The notes below the pieces were generated by a model. The model was not told the DNA's origin, did not search any database, and saw only the letters and a list, made by a program, of their open reading frames with translations. Both the position numbers and the translations under genes were made by a program. Shown piece after piece: positions 17,193 through 26,608 of a DNA stretch of 64,000 nucleotides (positions are counted from its first letter, which is position 1; each line of letters opens with the position of its first letter). This DNA is from Leptonema illini DSM 21528 (GTDB lineage: Bacteria > Spirochaetota > Leptospiria > Leptospirales > Leptonemataceae): NCBI RefSeq assembly GCF_000243335.1, contig NZ_JH597773.1, positions 3,342,156 through 3,406,155 of the forward strand. Direction: 5' to 3'.

Positions 17193-17834
17193 ATGGCCCG
17201 CAAAGCACTGATCATCGCCGGAACCGACACCGATGCAGGCAAGACCGTCATCAGCGGCTCGCTGCTGCGGCAGTACGGTCCGCTGAACGACAATCTCTAT
17301 TACTGGAAACCCGTGCAGACGGGTTATCCGAAGGATGACGATACGGCGACCGTGCGCCGGATCTCGCGCTGCGATCGCGTCATCGCCGGCCTGCGTTTCA
17401 CAGAGCCGCTCAGTCCGCATCTTGCCGCCGAGCTTGAAGACAAAAGCATCGAACCGGAATCGATTCTCGAAGCGTTTCATAGCATGGACCATGATCTGAT
17501 TCTTGAAGGCGCCGGCGGCCTGCTTGTTCCGCTCAATCGAAATACGCTCTGGATCGACGTTCTTGCCGAAATGGATTCGCCCGTTCTGCTTGTGGCGCGG
17601 ACCGGACTGGGCACGATCAATCACACACTGCTGAGTCTCGAAGCCCTGCGTCATCACCAGATTCCCGTCGTCGGCATCGCCTTTTCTGGCCCTAAAGAAC
17701 GCTCAACCGAAGACAATATGCGCACGATCGCCGATTTCAGCGGCCTTCCTGTCTTCGGTCCAATACGGTACGACGATGCGGCAAAGTTGCAGATCGATCC
17801 CACGGGCCTGCTGCGCCACCTCCTGCTTGCTTGA
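17193..17834 (+). CDS. bioD: dethiobiotin synthetase
   Basis: 213 residues. P-loop GTDTDAGKT at about 10-18, WKPVQTG at about 40, and EGAGGLLVPL at about 111. It closes the ureido ring of dethiobiotin from DAPA, CO2 and ATP. No other biotin genes are adjacent. It sits between the thioredoxin-like lipoprotein and the LEA-type lipoprotein, all rightward. Confidence 0.93.
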   Translation: MARKALIIAGTDTDAGKTVISGSLLRQYGPLNDNLYYWKPVQTGYPKDDDTATVRRISRCDRVIAGLRFTEPLSPHLAAELEDKSIEPESILEAFHSMDHDLILEGAGGLLVPLNRNTLWIDVLAEMDSPVLLVARTGLGTINHTLLSLEALRHHQIPVVGIAFSGPKERSTEDNMRTIADFSGLPVFGPIRYDDAAKLQIDPTGLLRHLLLA

Positions 17835-17863
17835 CAGGAAAGAAGCGCCATGCAAAATCAATC

Positions 17864-18754
17864 ATGCTGTTCACACGACGTCTGACGCTTCTTGCCTCGA
17901 TGGCAATGATCGCCCTGCTGCCCTCCTGCTCCCTCTTTCAGAAGATACTCGCGAACGCCCAACCGGAGTTCAAGATCAACGCCTTTACGGTCAAAGATCT
18001 CAGTCTTGAATCGATTACCTTTCACATCGACGCCGAGCTTCTCAATCATCTTCCCGTTCCTCTTCCGCAGAGCCTGCTCAAGCTTGATGTGAAGATCAAC
18101 GACCAGCCGCTTACAAAGATGCAGAGCGGCCCGATCTCGGTTAAAGCCGGAGCATCGACTCCCGTTCCTCTTGATCTGACGCTGAAGTACGCCGATCTCT
18201 ATCGCATCGTGAGGTCGATGAGCCTTGTCGAATCGTTCAAGGTCGGATTTCAGGGAGCGGCCGATTTTCCCGTCACTCTTCCCGGAATGCCCGAGAAGAT
18301 CAGCGTTCCTTTTAACGTTGAGAAGACAGTGCCTTCATTCTTACCCGACGTCACCATCGATTCCGTGCAGATCCGCCGACCTGATCTGAGTTCCCTTGTA
18401 AGCTCGGTCTTTAAAGACGAGATTCCGCTTGGCATGGATGTCGACCTTACCGTGAACAATCGTGGAGGGGCGAAATTCAACTTTGATCAGATGGGTTATA
18501 CAATGATGCTCGGCGGCAGCCGCGTCTTCGAAGGTAAGACGACTTCGGCCGAGGCCGGCCCCGACGGGAAATCCTCGAAAATACGGATCAGCACGGACGT
18601 GCCGCTCAAAGAATCGGTAAAGGCTATCCTTCCTCTGCTAAAAGGAAGTGCGATTAACTATGAGTTGAAGGGAACGGCAGCCTTCAAATTCGCCGGCGTG
18701 GATCTAAGCGAGTTGAAGCTGCCGCTTAACAAAACCGGTTCAATCGGCTTTTGA
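17864..18754 (+). CDS. LEA type 2 (WHy-domain) family lipoprotein
   Basis: 296 residues. Signal peptide MLFTRRLTLLASMAMIALL with lipobox LPSC, then beta-rich sequence typical of LEA14/WHy domains (KDLSLESITFHIDAELLNHLPVPLP). Probably two such repeats. Function in bacteria is unclear; envelope located. A TTG at 17831 overlapping the bioD stop is also in frame, but the signal peptide supports ATG 17864. The 3' end overlaps the converging beta-lactamase-family gene by 15 bp. Confidence 0.8.
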   Translation: MLFTRRLTLLASMAMIALLPSCSLFQKILANAQPEFKINAFTVKDLSLESITFHIDAELLNHLPVPLPQSLLKLDVKINDQPLTKMQSGPISVKAGASTPVPLDLTLKYADLYRIVRSMSLVESFKVGFQGAADFPVTLPGMPEKISVPFNVEKTVPSFLPDVTIDSVQIRRPDLSSLVSSVFKDEIPLGMDVDLTVNNRGGAKFNFDQMGYTMMLGGSRVFEGKTTSAEAGPDGKSSKIRISTDVPLKESVKAILPLLKGSAINYELKGTAAFKFAGVDLSELKLPLNKTGSIGF

Positions 18755-20131
18755 CAGGCTCTTTTCACCTGTGGCTTGCTTCTCGTAGTAACCAAAGCCG
18801 TTAGCCAGGGCGACCACTTTGCCGGTCGCCGGGTCGACGACAAACTGATGTGTGAGGAAATCCCGACCGCCGTTAAAGACATGATGCGTCTCGGGAAAGA
18901 CCTCATAGGCCCATGATCCCCTGACCATGATATGCTGTGTCTCGGCGCGCTGCTCGGTATACACGACAAGCGTTTCGGACGTCTGCGGGTCAATATACAC
19001 CCCCGGGAACTGCGCCACCAGCTCGGGTTTCGGTGCATCAGCCTTCCAGGCATAGACCGGTTGTGGCGAGTTCGCGTAGGCGCCCGCCACATCGCCAAGC
19101 AGATACTGCACGCCGCTCAGATAGTTCATCAACGGATCGGAGTACTCGGGCGGATTGCCGAGATAGCAGATGCCCACTCCGTAACGCGGGAAAAGCTGAA
19201 GCCAGGCGCTTGTATAATTGGCGCCTCCGATATGGAACATCGTCACCACGCCTTTCTCGTCGGTTTTCACGCGCCAGCCGCGGCCGGTGAAATAGTTGTG
19301 GTCGGACTTAGGAATATGAAACCCCGGATGCACCATCTGCTCGATTGAGGCCTTGCTCAGAAGGCGTTTACCGTCGACGGTGCCTCCGTTCAGATACAGG
19401 CGGCCAAACAGCATGAGATCATGCAGCGTCGTAACAAAGCCGCCTGCTCCCGTTTTCGGGCCCGTAGATTCGGTCATTCCAAGCGGATCAAAGATCTCAC
19501 GCTTCATACAATTCTCTATCGAATCTCCACAGGTCTTTTCGAGGATATGGCCGAGCATGATATACCCGTGATTTGAGTAACGATAGTGCCGACCGGGCGG
19601 ATAGATGGGCATCGGCACCTTCAGATCGATCGACTCCATCTTGCGGAAATCGGGCTTCTTATAAAAACGCAGATCGGGGAAACCACCCGTATGTGTAATC
19701 AGATTCTGCAAGGTTACCGGCTCGTTATTCCATCTCAACTCCTGAAACTCAGGGAAGTGCCGGTCGATGGCCTCATGAGGCTGCAGGCGCTTGCGCTCCA
19801 GCTGCATTTGGAAAAGGGTCGCCGTCAGAAGCTTTGTTACAGAGCCGGTGGAATAGCTCTTGTTGGCGTCTGCATTGATATAGTAGGTGTACAGAAATCC
19901 GCGTCGATCAAAGACGCCGACGGCAAACGAGGGGAACAGACGGCGCGAATAGCTATGCAATATGAAGCGTTCAAGACGCTGCTTGCTTGCCTCTATGCGA
20001 TCTCCGTCGGTAACAGGGGCGATGGCTTCGGTAAAAAGACTGTCGCGCTCGGACCGCGACGATTCGCACCCCGAAAGCGGCAGCAGGGAAAAGACGCTGA
20101 TTGTAAACAGGTACGCGACGGAACGGAACAC
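18740..20131 (-). CDS. serine beta-lactamase-family (class C/EstB-like) lipoprotein
   Basis: 463 residues. Lipobox LSGC (Cys at about 22), then a beta-lactamase fold with catalytic STGSVTK (SxxK) and YRYSNHGY (YxN motif), ending with a beta-rich C-terminal domain. Members are esterases, D-Ala-D-Ala peptidases or amidases; the substrate cannot be read from sequence. A paralogue lies immediately upstream on the same strand. Confidence 0.9.
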   Translation of the reverse strand: MFRSVAYLFTISVFSLLPLSGCESSRSERDSLFTEAIAPVTDGDRIEASKQRLERFILHSYSRRLFPSFAVGVFDRRGFLYTYYINADANKSYSTGSVTKLLTATLFQMQLERKRLQPHEAIDRHFPEFQELRWNNEPVTLQNLITHTGGFPDLRFYKKPDFRKMESIDLKVPMPIYPPGRHYRYSNHGYIMLGHILEKTCGDSIENCMKREIFDPLGMTESTGPKTGAGGFVTTLHDLMLFGRLYLNGGTVDGKRLLSKASIEQMVHPGFHIPKSDHNYFTGRGWRVKTDEKGVVTMFHIGGANYTSAWLQLFPRYGVGICYLGNPPEYSDPLMNYLSGVQYLLGDVAGAYANSPQPVYAWKADAPKPELVAQFPGVYIDPQTSETLVVYTEQRAETQHIMVRGSWAYEVFPETHHVFNGGRDFLTHQFVVDPATGKVVALANGFGYYEKQATGEKSLSKAD

Positions 20132-20186
20132 AGCAACTCCGAAGGATTTCTCTCATCCTCTATTCCGTCAGACGATGGAAACGAGG

Positions 20187-21512
20187 TCAGAGTTCTTCTT
20201 TCGCGTAATAGGACGTGTAATCAGTCACACCGACAACTTTATTTTTTTCATCGAAAAAAAATTGATACGTCAAATACTGCGAATCGCCCTGGAATTCCCA
20301 GTCATTGATGGGCGCAAGAGGAATGACCTGCCCGGCTCGCTCAATGGCCAGACGATTGTTGCGTATCATCACCTTGATGGTGACGCCGTTGTATTCGCTC
20401 TTGTACTTACCAATGTACGATTTTGCCGGCGCCCGCGCCGAAGGTGTTCTCGGCGGATTGGGCAGCTGAGCCGTGCTCTTCGCCAGACGCTCTGCAAGAA
20501 GAGTCGAGTAAGCCATCATGCTTCCTTTGACATCCTGCACGGCTGCGGATCGGTAGTCGGGCGGATTGGCGAGATAGGAAAACGAAGCGGCATGCTGCGG
20601 ATAGATCATCAGAAGCGAAACGCCCTGATTCCAGTCTCCGGCATGATACATGCTGAAGATCTCGCCGTTCTTGAGCGTCACTCGCCAGCCAAGTCCGTAA
20701 TAATCCTGATTGCCTGTTGAGGGAACGCCGGCCGGCGGACGGGCCAGCTCCTGAATGAACGAACCTTCGCGATACAGCTCATAGTCCTGTATCAGAAAAT
20801 CTGCGAAGGCCGACATGTCGCTCGTCGTACTGACGACGCCCGACGAGCCATGTGCGTGCCCGGCAAGATGCGTATTCTTAAGATGAAGAGGACGAATGAC
20901 AAGCTCTTCCATGAGCTGCTTGAACGGCTTGCCGGTGACGCGCTCCATGATGGTGGCCACAAGCTCATAGTTCATATTCGAATACTCGAAATAACGACCG
21001 GCGGGAACGCGAGGTGCGGGCACATAGACGCCGTTTACAGAAATGCCCTTGCCGCCTGCATAGGGGATGCCCGAGCGATGCTGCAGCAGATGCCGCACCG
21101 TCACCGGGCGGCGGCGATCCAGTTCATGCTTTGCAAAATCCGGCAGGTATCTCGATATCGGAGCATCCAGATCGACCTTACCCTCACGAGCCAGTCGAAG
21201 CATGGCAAAGGATGTAAAAGACTTACTCGTCGAAGCGATCGATACAGGAGACGAAGGGCCGAGCTCCTTGCCGGCAACGACAACGGGCTCATGCAAGTAA
21301 TAGAATTCGTAGGATATGCCGGGAAGATCCGCCGTTCCGCCGTATTTTTCAACGACGCCCGTGAGCTGTTTGCGAACCGATTCGATTTCGGGGCCGATCT
21401 TATAGCTCGGTCGGCTGATCTTATCCTGGTCCTGATGTGCGTGCTCGGGCTGTGTGATGCCAAGCAGCATGAGAGCGGCCATAGAACCGATCATCTTAAC
21501 GGAATTGCGCAT
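20187..21512 (-). CDS. serine beta-lactamase-family hydrolase, paralogue of the next gene
   Basis: 441 residues with a signal peptide (MRNSVKMIGSMAALMLLG). SxxK in SIASTSKSF, YxN in EYSNMNY and a C-terminal domain ending VVGVTDYTSYYAKE resembling that of the neighbour. The track-length ORF opens at 21800, but the ATG at 21512 begins the signal peptide and has AGGA upstream. The pair is 55 bp apart and probably cotranscribed. Confidence 0.88.
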   Translation of the reverse strand: MRNSVKMIGSMAALMLLGITQPEHAHQDQDKISRPSYKIGPEIESVRKQLTGVVEKYGGTADLPGISYEFYYLHEPVVVAGKELGPSSPVSIASTSKSFTSFAMLRLAREGKVDLDAPISRYLPDFAKHELDRRRPVTVRHLLQHRSGIPYAGGKGISVNGVYVPAPRVPAGRYFEYSNMNYELVATIMERVTGKPFKQLMEELVIRPLHLKNTHLAGHAHGSSGVVSTTSDMSAFADFLIQDYELYREGSFIQELARPPAGVPSTGNQDYYGLGWRVTLKNGEIFSMYHAGDWNQGVSLLMIYPQHAASFSYLANPPDYRSAAVQDVKGSMMAYSTLLAERLAKSTAQLPNPPRTPSARAPAKSYIGKYKSEYNGVTIKVMIRNNRLAIERAGQVIPLAPINDWEFQGDSQYLTYQFFFDEKNKVVGVTDYTSYYAKEEL

Positions 21513-21644
21513 AGTCCTGATCCTGCCCGGTGGGCTTTCTTCCAGTTTCGGCCCGTGACGACGTAAAAAGGATCTTTTTCCGTAGCCCGAATGCCTTTTA
21601 AGGAATAAAGACCACAAAAACGAATTCGATATCTGAGCAACAAA

Positions 21645-21688
21645 TAAAAAAGCCCGCAAATTCGTTGTATGAGACATAAGCGGGCTTC
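21645..21688 (-). terminator. orphan minus-strand terminator-like hairpin
   Basis: Minus strand: AAGCCCGC, a 22-nt loop, GCGGGCTT, then a T-rich tail (six T). No minus-strand protein gene lies upstream of it before the divergent DUF1564 gene, so it may end an unannotated small RNA or be a leader element for the beta-lactamase-family gene. Confidence 0.5.
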
Positions 21689-21804
21689 CCGTTGCCCGAC
21701 TCCGACATTGGAAAACGATGACTGGTGCGAGAACCTGCCCCAAAGGTAATCGTTGCCGCAGGAATTCTTTTTCCAGTTTGGCCCTTTTTCGACCTTCCAC
21801 TTGT

Positions 21805-22287
21805 ATGAACGAACAGACTTGCGTGGATCAAGAGCCATACTACCGCTCTCGCTCAACACTACTCATTCCTGAATCGTATTTTAAGCGGTTCTTCTGGCGA
21901 AGCCCCTACATAAAAATCGGACATTGGGCTCTTGCCTCTTATCTGAGCGGGCTTATGAATGATCCAGAGCTGGATTACAAACTCGGCTTCCTTGAGAGGA
22001 CCGGTAAGTGGAAGAAGCAATATCAGGAAGGAGAGCAGAACCTGGTGCGTGTGAATTTTTACCCGGATGACCGGGATTGGGGGAGGCTGTCGGCGATTTC
22101 GAATGCTACGGGGTTTTCCCGGTGTTATATCTTCGTTTACCTGATGTTGATCGCAATGGGGGTACTCTCTCTGGACGATGGAGGAACTCCTTCAGTTTGG
22201 GAGAAGGACCACTGGAACCCAGTAGTCATCTGCACCATTTCGGTCGATGCGATCACCAGAAAACTCACGAGAATCCTGCAAACATAG
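21805..22287 (+). CDS. DUF1564 family protein (Leptospiraceae-specific)
   Basis: 160 residues. It has the DUF1564 pattern I know from Leptospira: an opening RSRSTLLIPESYFKRF, then LASYLSGLM, YQEGEQNLVRVNFYPDDRDWGRLSAISNATGFSRCYIFVYLMLI. Function unknown; the N-terminal part looks like a small DNA-binding ribbon-helix-helix, but that is inference. The ORF is open upstream to 21718, with 21805 matching the family start. Useful as a taxonomic marker. Confidence 0.8.
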   Translation: MNEQTCVDQEPYYRSRSTLLIPESYFKRFFWRSPYIKIGHWALASYLSGLMNDPELDYKLGFLERTGKWKKQYQEGEQNLVRVNFYPDDRDWGRLSAISNATGFSRCYIFVYLMLIAMGVLSLDDGGTPSVWEKDHWNPVVICTISVDAITRKLTRILQT

Positions 22288-22363
22288 CATCCGCCCGCCC
22301 CGTAACCCTGTACTCAGCCCTTATTCGTGCATGCCTGGGATTTACCGCGCCCGTATCGCGCCC

Positions 22364-23674
22364 TCATTGCTCGATAACGCCGCCTTCCTCCCCCGGATGC
22401 ACCGGCTGATAGACGGGCCCTTTCTGACGATCGCTGCGATAGTCGGCGATGACCTTTTCGTAAAGCGCTTCCAATCGATCAGCGCATTCGAGAATGTTAT
22501 GTTCGCTTGCGATCTCAAGGCTCTGAGTCGAGAACGCCTTATACAGCGCCGGATCTTTCAGAATCCTCTCGGTGCGCTCTGCCATGTCGATATGGTGCCC
22601 GGGTTTTACTACGAAACCGTTGCGGCCTTCCTGGATCAGCTCGGGCAGAGCAAAAGCGCTCACACCGACGCAAGGCAGACCGCAGGCCATCGCTTCAAGT
22701 ACGACAAGGCCCTGCGTTTCCATCGTCGAAGCGGTAAGAAAAAGATCGTAGTTCGGATAAACATCGGGCAGCGTCTCTCGCGAGACAAAGCCGTGAAACG
22801 TAACGTCGTCCAGCAGGCCGAGATGGCGCGCCTCAATCTTCATCGACGTCAGCGCCGGACCATCGCCATATACATCGAGCGTGATACCTGGAAAACGCTC
22901 TTTCAGCAGAGCCAGCGCCCGCAGTACAATTTCGACGTTCTTTTCGAATGAGATGCGGCCGACGTGGATCAGCTTCGGAGCACGCTGCGGAACCTCTTTC
23001 ACCGCACCATTACGAAACAGAGTAAAGTCCATCCCGTTTGAGATGACGGCAATCGGTTTCTTCACGTCGTGTTCGAGCAGCTCCTGCTTGATCATCTCGC
23101 TCGGCGTAATAATCGTCTCGCAGGTTTCGTATAACTTATTTGTCAGCTTCCAGATAAGCGCCTTTTTCAGGCCGCCCGTCGCTATCTGTTCGACCTTTTC
23201 AAGCTTTTCAAGGCGCTTCTTCACCTTCTTATCGGCCTTGAAGTAATCGAGAAGTTTATCCACCTTGAGCAGACGATAGAATGAGAGATACGTCTCCTGC
23301 TCTGAAACAAGCGTATGATATGTGCCCACCATGGGGATGCCATACATCTTCGAGGCAAGCACACCGTACTGGCCGAGCAGTCCGGGCGTTTGAATATGAA
23401 TGATATCGGCGTTGAAGTCACGCACCGCCTTCAGGATTTTTTTCTGCGATGGCAGGACGACCTTCACGTCGGGATACGACGGAAGAGATGTGTTCTTAAA
23501 TCGGTAGGTTTGGATGGCCGGACCATAATCGGGTTCTTCGCCCTCCGAATATTTCGGACAGCAGATGGTGAATTTGTGGCCTTTGTCGGCCAGAAGACGG
23601 CAGAAATGATCGACGGAAACGGCGATGCCGTCGATTTTCGGAAGAAAAGTATCGGTAAAGATGGCGATGTTCAC
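22364..23674 (-). CDS. family GT4 glycosyltransferase
   Basis: 436 residues, GT-B fold. It begins with the typical NIAIFTDTFLPKIDGIAVSV, has a linker coiled coil (KADKKVKKRLEKLEKVEQ), and a C-terminal donor-binding domain with the EX7E segment in STMETQGLVVLEAMACGLP. It resembles enzymes that transfer glucose or mannose to diacylglycerol-type lipids. GTG at 23674 begins this conserved start with TAGG 5-7 nt upstream; an ATG at 23710 is possible. Confidence 0.88.
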   Translation of the reverse strand: MNIAIFTDTFLPKIDGIAVSVDHFCRLLADKGHKFTICCPKYSEGEEPDYGPAIQTYRFKNTSLPSYPDVKVVLPSQKKILKAVRDFNADIIHIQTPGLLGQYGVLASKMYGIPMVGTYHTLVSEQETYLSFYRLLKVDKLLDYFKADKKVKKRLEKLEKVEQIATGGLKKALIWKLTNKLYETCETIITPSEMIKQELLEHDVKKPIAVISNGMDFTLFRNGAVKEVPQRAPKLIHVGRISFEKNVEIVLRALALLKERFPGITLDVYGDGPALTSMKIEARHLGLLDDVTFHGFVSRETLPDVYPNYDLFLTASTMETQGLVVLEAMACGLPCVGVSAFALPELIQEGRNGFVVKPGHHIDMAERTERILKDPALYKAFSTQSLEIASEHNILECADRLEALYEKVIADYRSDRQKGPVYQPVHPGEEGGVIEQ

Positions 23675-23742
23675 GGTGCCTACAGCATGCACATCATCCG
23701 CGGATGGCAAACAAAAAAGAGGCGGCCCCTGTTACAAAACGA

Positions 23743-24120
23743 TTACGGCTTCTGCCCTTCGCGGAATTGCTCGATCGCATCCTGCCGGAAGGGTTCCTGA
23801 TCCCTTTTCAGAGGACCGATGTAGAAGAACTGGCTGTGTAGCCAGAGCAGGACGTAGAGAATCACCGAGGTGCCCATTGCAAAGATGCTGCGGCGCAAAA
23901 TTCGGCTTTCGATGCGGCGAACCGGGCCGGTCGGATCAGAGGTCAGGCGCTCGAACTCCCCCTGTCTTCTTGCCTTCCAGAGCAGGGCGACCATAAACAG
24001 CGCAAGCGGAATCGCCACGGCCAGCACGACGGGAAAGAGAACGGGCACAAAGGCCAGCCCCAGCAGCAGAAACGAGAGGACGGACAGAAGAATCCAGCCT
24101 GTTTTTCGCAGCAGTCGCAC
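23743..24120 (-). CDS. small membrane protein, unknown
   Basis: About 125 residues with two hydrophobic segments in the first half (RKTGWILLSVLSFLLLGLAF...) and one at about 85-103. GTG 24120 is assumed; GGAGG lies 10 nt before it and 5 nt before an in-frame ATT, so the exact start is open. Sits between the glycosyltransferase and the divergent Yip1-like gene. No family recognised. Confidence 0.55.
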   Translation of the reverse strand: MRLLRKTGWILLSVLSFLLLGLAFVPVLFPVVLAVAIPLALFMVALLWKARRQGEFERLTSDPTGPVRRIESRILRRSIFAMGTSVILYVLLWLHSQFFYIGPLKRDQEPFRQDAIEQFREGQKP

Positions 24121-24218
24121 GAGAATGCTTTCCTCCGACGATTCGTGCGGGCAAGTACGAAACCGAGTCGGGAGAAAAAGGTTTACCGGACGGCCCTTAT
24201 GAAGGATCTGAGCACAGC

Positions 24219-24851
24219 ATGCGCGATCCGCTCCGCACGATACGATGGCTTGAGGCCATATTGAACGATCCCACAAGGGCTCTGCAAATACGCAAGGAGC
24301 GCACACCGGGACGCGGCATGCGAGATTTTCGCGAAGACCATCTGCCCTTTCTACTCGGTTATCTTGCGATTCTGCTTTTCAGCCCTTATCTCTGGTACCG
24401 CGTGCTCTCCTACGAGAATACTCCTTTGTTCAAGGCTCTGCTGACGACGGTTCGTGGCATGCTCATACCTGCCTTCATCGTATTGCTCTTTCTAACCTTC
24501 GTCGGCCTCTATGATCGCTTTCTCGAAAACCGTTTCACACCGGGCCCCACCCGGTCGGCCGAAATCGATCCCGAGCAGCATAACAGATCTCTGTTCTTTG
24601 CCCTGCCCGTCTCGGCCTCGCTTCTCTTCTTCTGGATTCATCCGCTTTTCGGATACCTGATGCTTCTGGCCGCCGTCGCCTACTCCCTGATTCAGATCGT
24701 ACACTTTCAGGCCCTGCACGAAAAGGCAACAATTCGCAGAACGGCGGCCATGCTTATCGCCTTCGGCGGAGTTTTTCTTCTGCCTGTCGTCGCTCTCCTA
24801 CTTGCTTATAATCTTCTTTTAACGACGCGCATACTGCTCGATCTCTTCTGA
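24219..24851 (+). CDS. Yip1-like membrane protein
   Basis: 210 residues with five hydrophobic segments after a soluble 40-residue start; RTIRWLEAILNDPTRA near the N-terminus and the span pattern resemble bacterial YIP1-domain proteins. Function unknown. AAGGA lies 11 nt before the ATG. Confidence 0.6.
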   Translation: MRDPLRTIRWLEAILNDPTRALQIRKERTPGRGMRDFREDHLPFLLGYLAILLFSPYLWYRVLSYENTPLFKALLTTVRGMLIPAFIVLLFLTFVGLYDRFLENRFTPGPTRSAEIDPEQHNRSLFFALPVSASLLFFWIHPLFGYLMLLAAVAYSLIQIVHFQALHEKATIRRTAAMLIAFGGVFLLPVVALLLAYNLLLTTRILLDLF

Positions 24852-24906
24852 CATCCGAAATGTTCTGAAGCAGGATCGTGCCGATGACTAACGAACGGAG
24901 TTTTTC

Positions 24907-26568
24907 ATGGACCATCACGGCCTGACCATCATACAGGACATCGGCTGGAGTATCGTCTTTGCCGGCGTCACAGCCTATCTGGCCCGCTTACTCAAGCAGC
25001 CTCTGCTTCTCGGTTATATCGTCGCCGGCGCCGTGCTCGGTCCGAATATCGGCATCGGTATCGTCAAGAACGAAGAGAGCATTCATCTGATTTCAGAGAT
25101 CGGTCTGCTGATGCTGCTTTTCATCATCGGCCTTGAGATCCGCCTGCCCGATCTCATGAAGCTCGGCAAAGAACTCTTTCTTCTCGGCGTTATCCAGTTC
25201 GTCGGATCGGTGGCCATAGGCCTGCTCGTCTTTCAGCTCGAAATCTTCAAGGTCGGTGACGGCCCCTACGACACGCTCTATCTTGCCGTCGCCACTTCCA
25301 TCAGCTCGACTCTGATCGTCGTCAAACTGCTTCAGGAGAAGTTCGAGATCAAGACCGTCGCCGGACGTATTACGCTCGGCATCCTCGTCTTTCAGGACCT
25401 GTGGGCCATCCTGTTTATGGGCGTGCAGCCGAACCTCAGCGATCCACAACCGTTAACCATCCTGCGTTCGTTCGCCGGCGTCGCCGGACTCGTCGTGCTT
25501 TCGTTCTCGATCAGCAAGTTCGTTCTGACGCGTCTTTTCTCGAGCGCATCAAGCAGTCCGGAGCTGGTGCTGCTTACGGCGATGGCGTGGTGCTTTTCCG
25601 TAGCGGGATTCGCCTCGTTCACGGGTCTTTCGCTTGAGATGGGCGCCCTTGTCGCCGGCATGAGTATCGCCGCCTTCCCGCAGGGCAACGACGTCATCTC
25701 GAAGGTATCGGGCATCCGCGATTTTTTCATTACCCTGTTCTTTGTCGCTCTGGGTATGAAGGTGCCGCTTCCGTCGCTTGAGATGCTCGGACTGGCCGCT
25801 CTGCTGCTTGTATTCGTCTTTGTTTCGCGCATCATCACGATGGTACCGACGGCCTATTTCACAGGTACCGGGCTTCGTGCCGGACTGCTCTCTTCGTTGA
25901 ACCTGTCGCAGATCAGCGAGTTCTCGCTCGTTATCCTTACACTCGGCGCCGGCTTTGCTCATGTATCGACGGAGCTGCAATCCCTTGTGCTTACGGCGAT
26001 GCTACTCGGAGCGCTCACGTCCACCTACACGATCCTGTTCAATGCACAGCTTGCGCGCATGTTTATGAAGCTCTTTGCCACGGTCGGATTTCGCGAAAAA
26101 GGAGAAAAGGATCGCGGCGACGAAGAAGAAGGCGATCACCGCGACATCGTGCTGCTCGGCTGCTACCGTATCGCTCAGGGACTGCTTGAGCGTCTGGAAC
26201 GCGAAGAGCCCGAACTCGTTAAGCGCATCCTTGTCGTCGATTATAATCCGAGCCTGCGCGCCTCGCTGGAACAGCGCGGTTATAAATGGGTGTATGGCGA
26301 CCTCGCACATCCGGAAAGCCTGCATCATAGCGGCATTGAAGAGGCCTCGCTTGTCATCTGCTCGATATCCGACGTTTTCTTGAAAGGCATCACCAACCGT
26401 CGCCTGCTTTCGGTCTTGAAGACGCTTGCTCCGCATGCACAGCATATCATGACCTGCGATGATCCACATGAGGCCGAAGAACTGAAGGCCGACGGCGCCG
26501 TGCATGTCGTCGTTCCTGGCTGGATCGCCGGACACGATCTTTACGAGCAAGTGAAACCGCTCGTCTGA
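24907..26568 (+). CDS. CPA2-family cation:proton antiporter (KefB/KefC-like) with TrkA-N domain
   Basis: 553 residues: about 12-13 membrane spans (1-390) with the CPA2 start LLKQPLLLGYIVAGAVLGP, then a cytoplasmic NAD-binding regulatory domain from DIVLLGCYRIAQGLLERLE to the end. Expected to exchange K+ or Na+ for H+. In the TrkA-N domain the usual GxGxxG is replaced by GCYRIAQG, so nucleotide binding may be altered. ATG with CGGAG 6 nt upstream. The downstream mpl gene starts 40 bp later. Confidence 0.9.
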   Translation: MDHHGLTIIQDIGWSIVFAGVTAYLARLLKQPLLLGYIVAGAVLGPNIGIGIVKNEESIHLISEIGLLMLLFIIGLEIRLPDLMKLGKELFLLGVIQFVGSVAIGLLVFQLEIFKVGDGPYDTLYLAVATSISSTLIVVKLLQEKFEIKTVAGRITLGILVFQDLWAILFMGVQPNLSDPQPLTILRSFAGVAGLVVLSFSISKFVLTRLFSSASSSPELVLLTAMAWCFSVAGFASFTGLSLEMGALVAGMSIAAFPQGNDVISKVSGIRDFFITLFFVALGMKVPLPSLEMLGLAALLLVFVFVSRIITMVPTAYFTGTGLRAGLLSSLNLSQISEFSLVILTLGAGFAHVSTELQSLVLTAMLLGALTSTYTILFNAQLARMFMKLFATVGFREKGEKDRGDEEEGDHRDIVLLGCYRIAQGLLERLEREEPELVKRILVVDYNPSLRASLEQRGYKWVYGDLAHPESLHHSGIEEASLVICSISDVFLKGITNRRLLSVLKTLAPHAQHIMTCDDPHEAEELKADGAVHVVVPGWIAGHDLYEQVKPLV

Positions 26569-26608
26569 ATGCGCTTTACCGGCACGGGGCGCTTTGCGAA
26601 CTGGAGCC

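Noticed and set aside
17850-17885. 11-codon ORF before the LEA-type lipoprotein, with an AGGAA upstream
   Set aside because: Too short and without regulatory codons; the signal peptide start at 17864 explains the region better.
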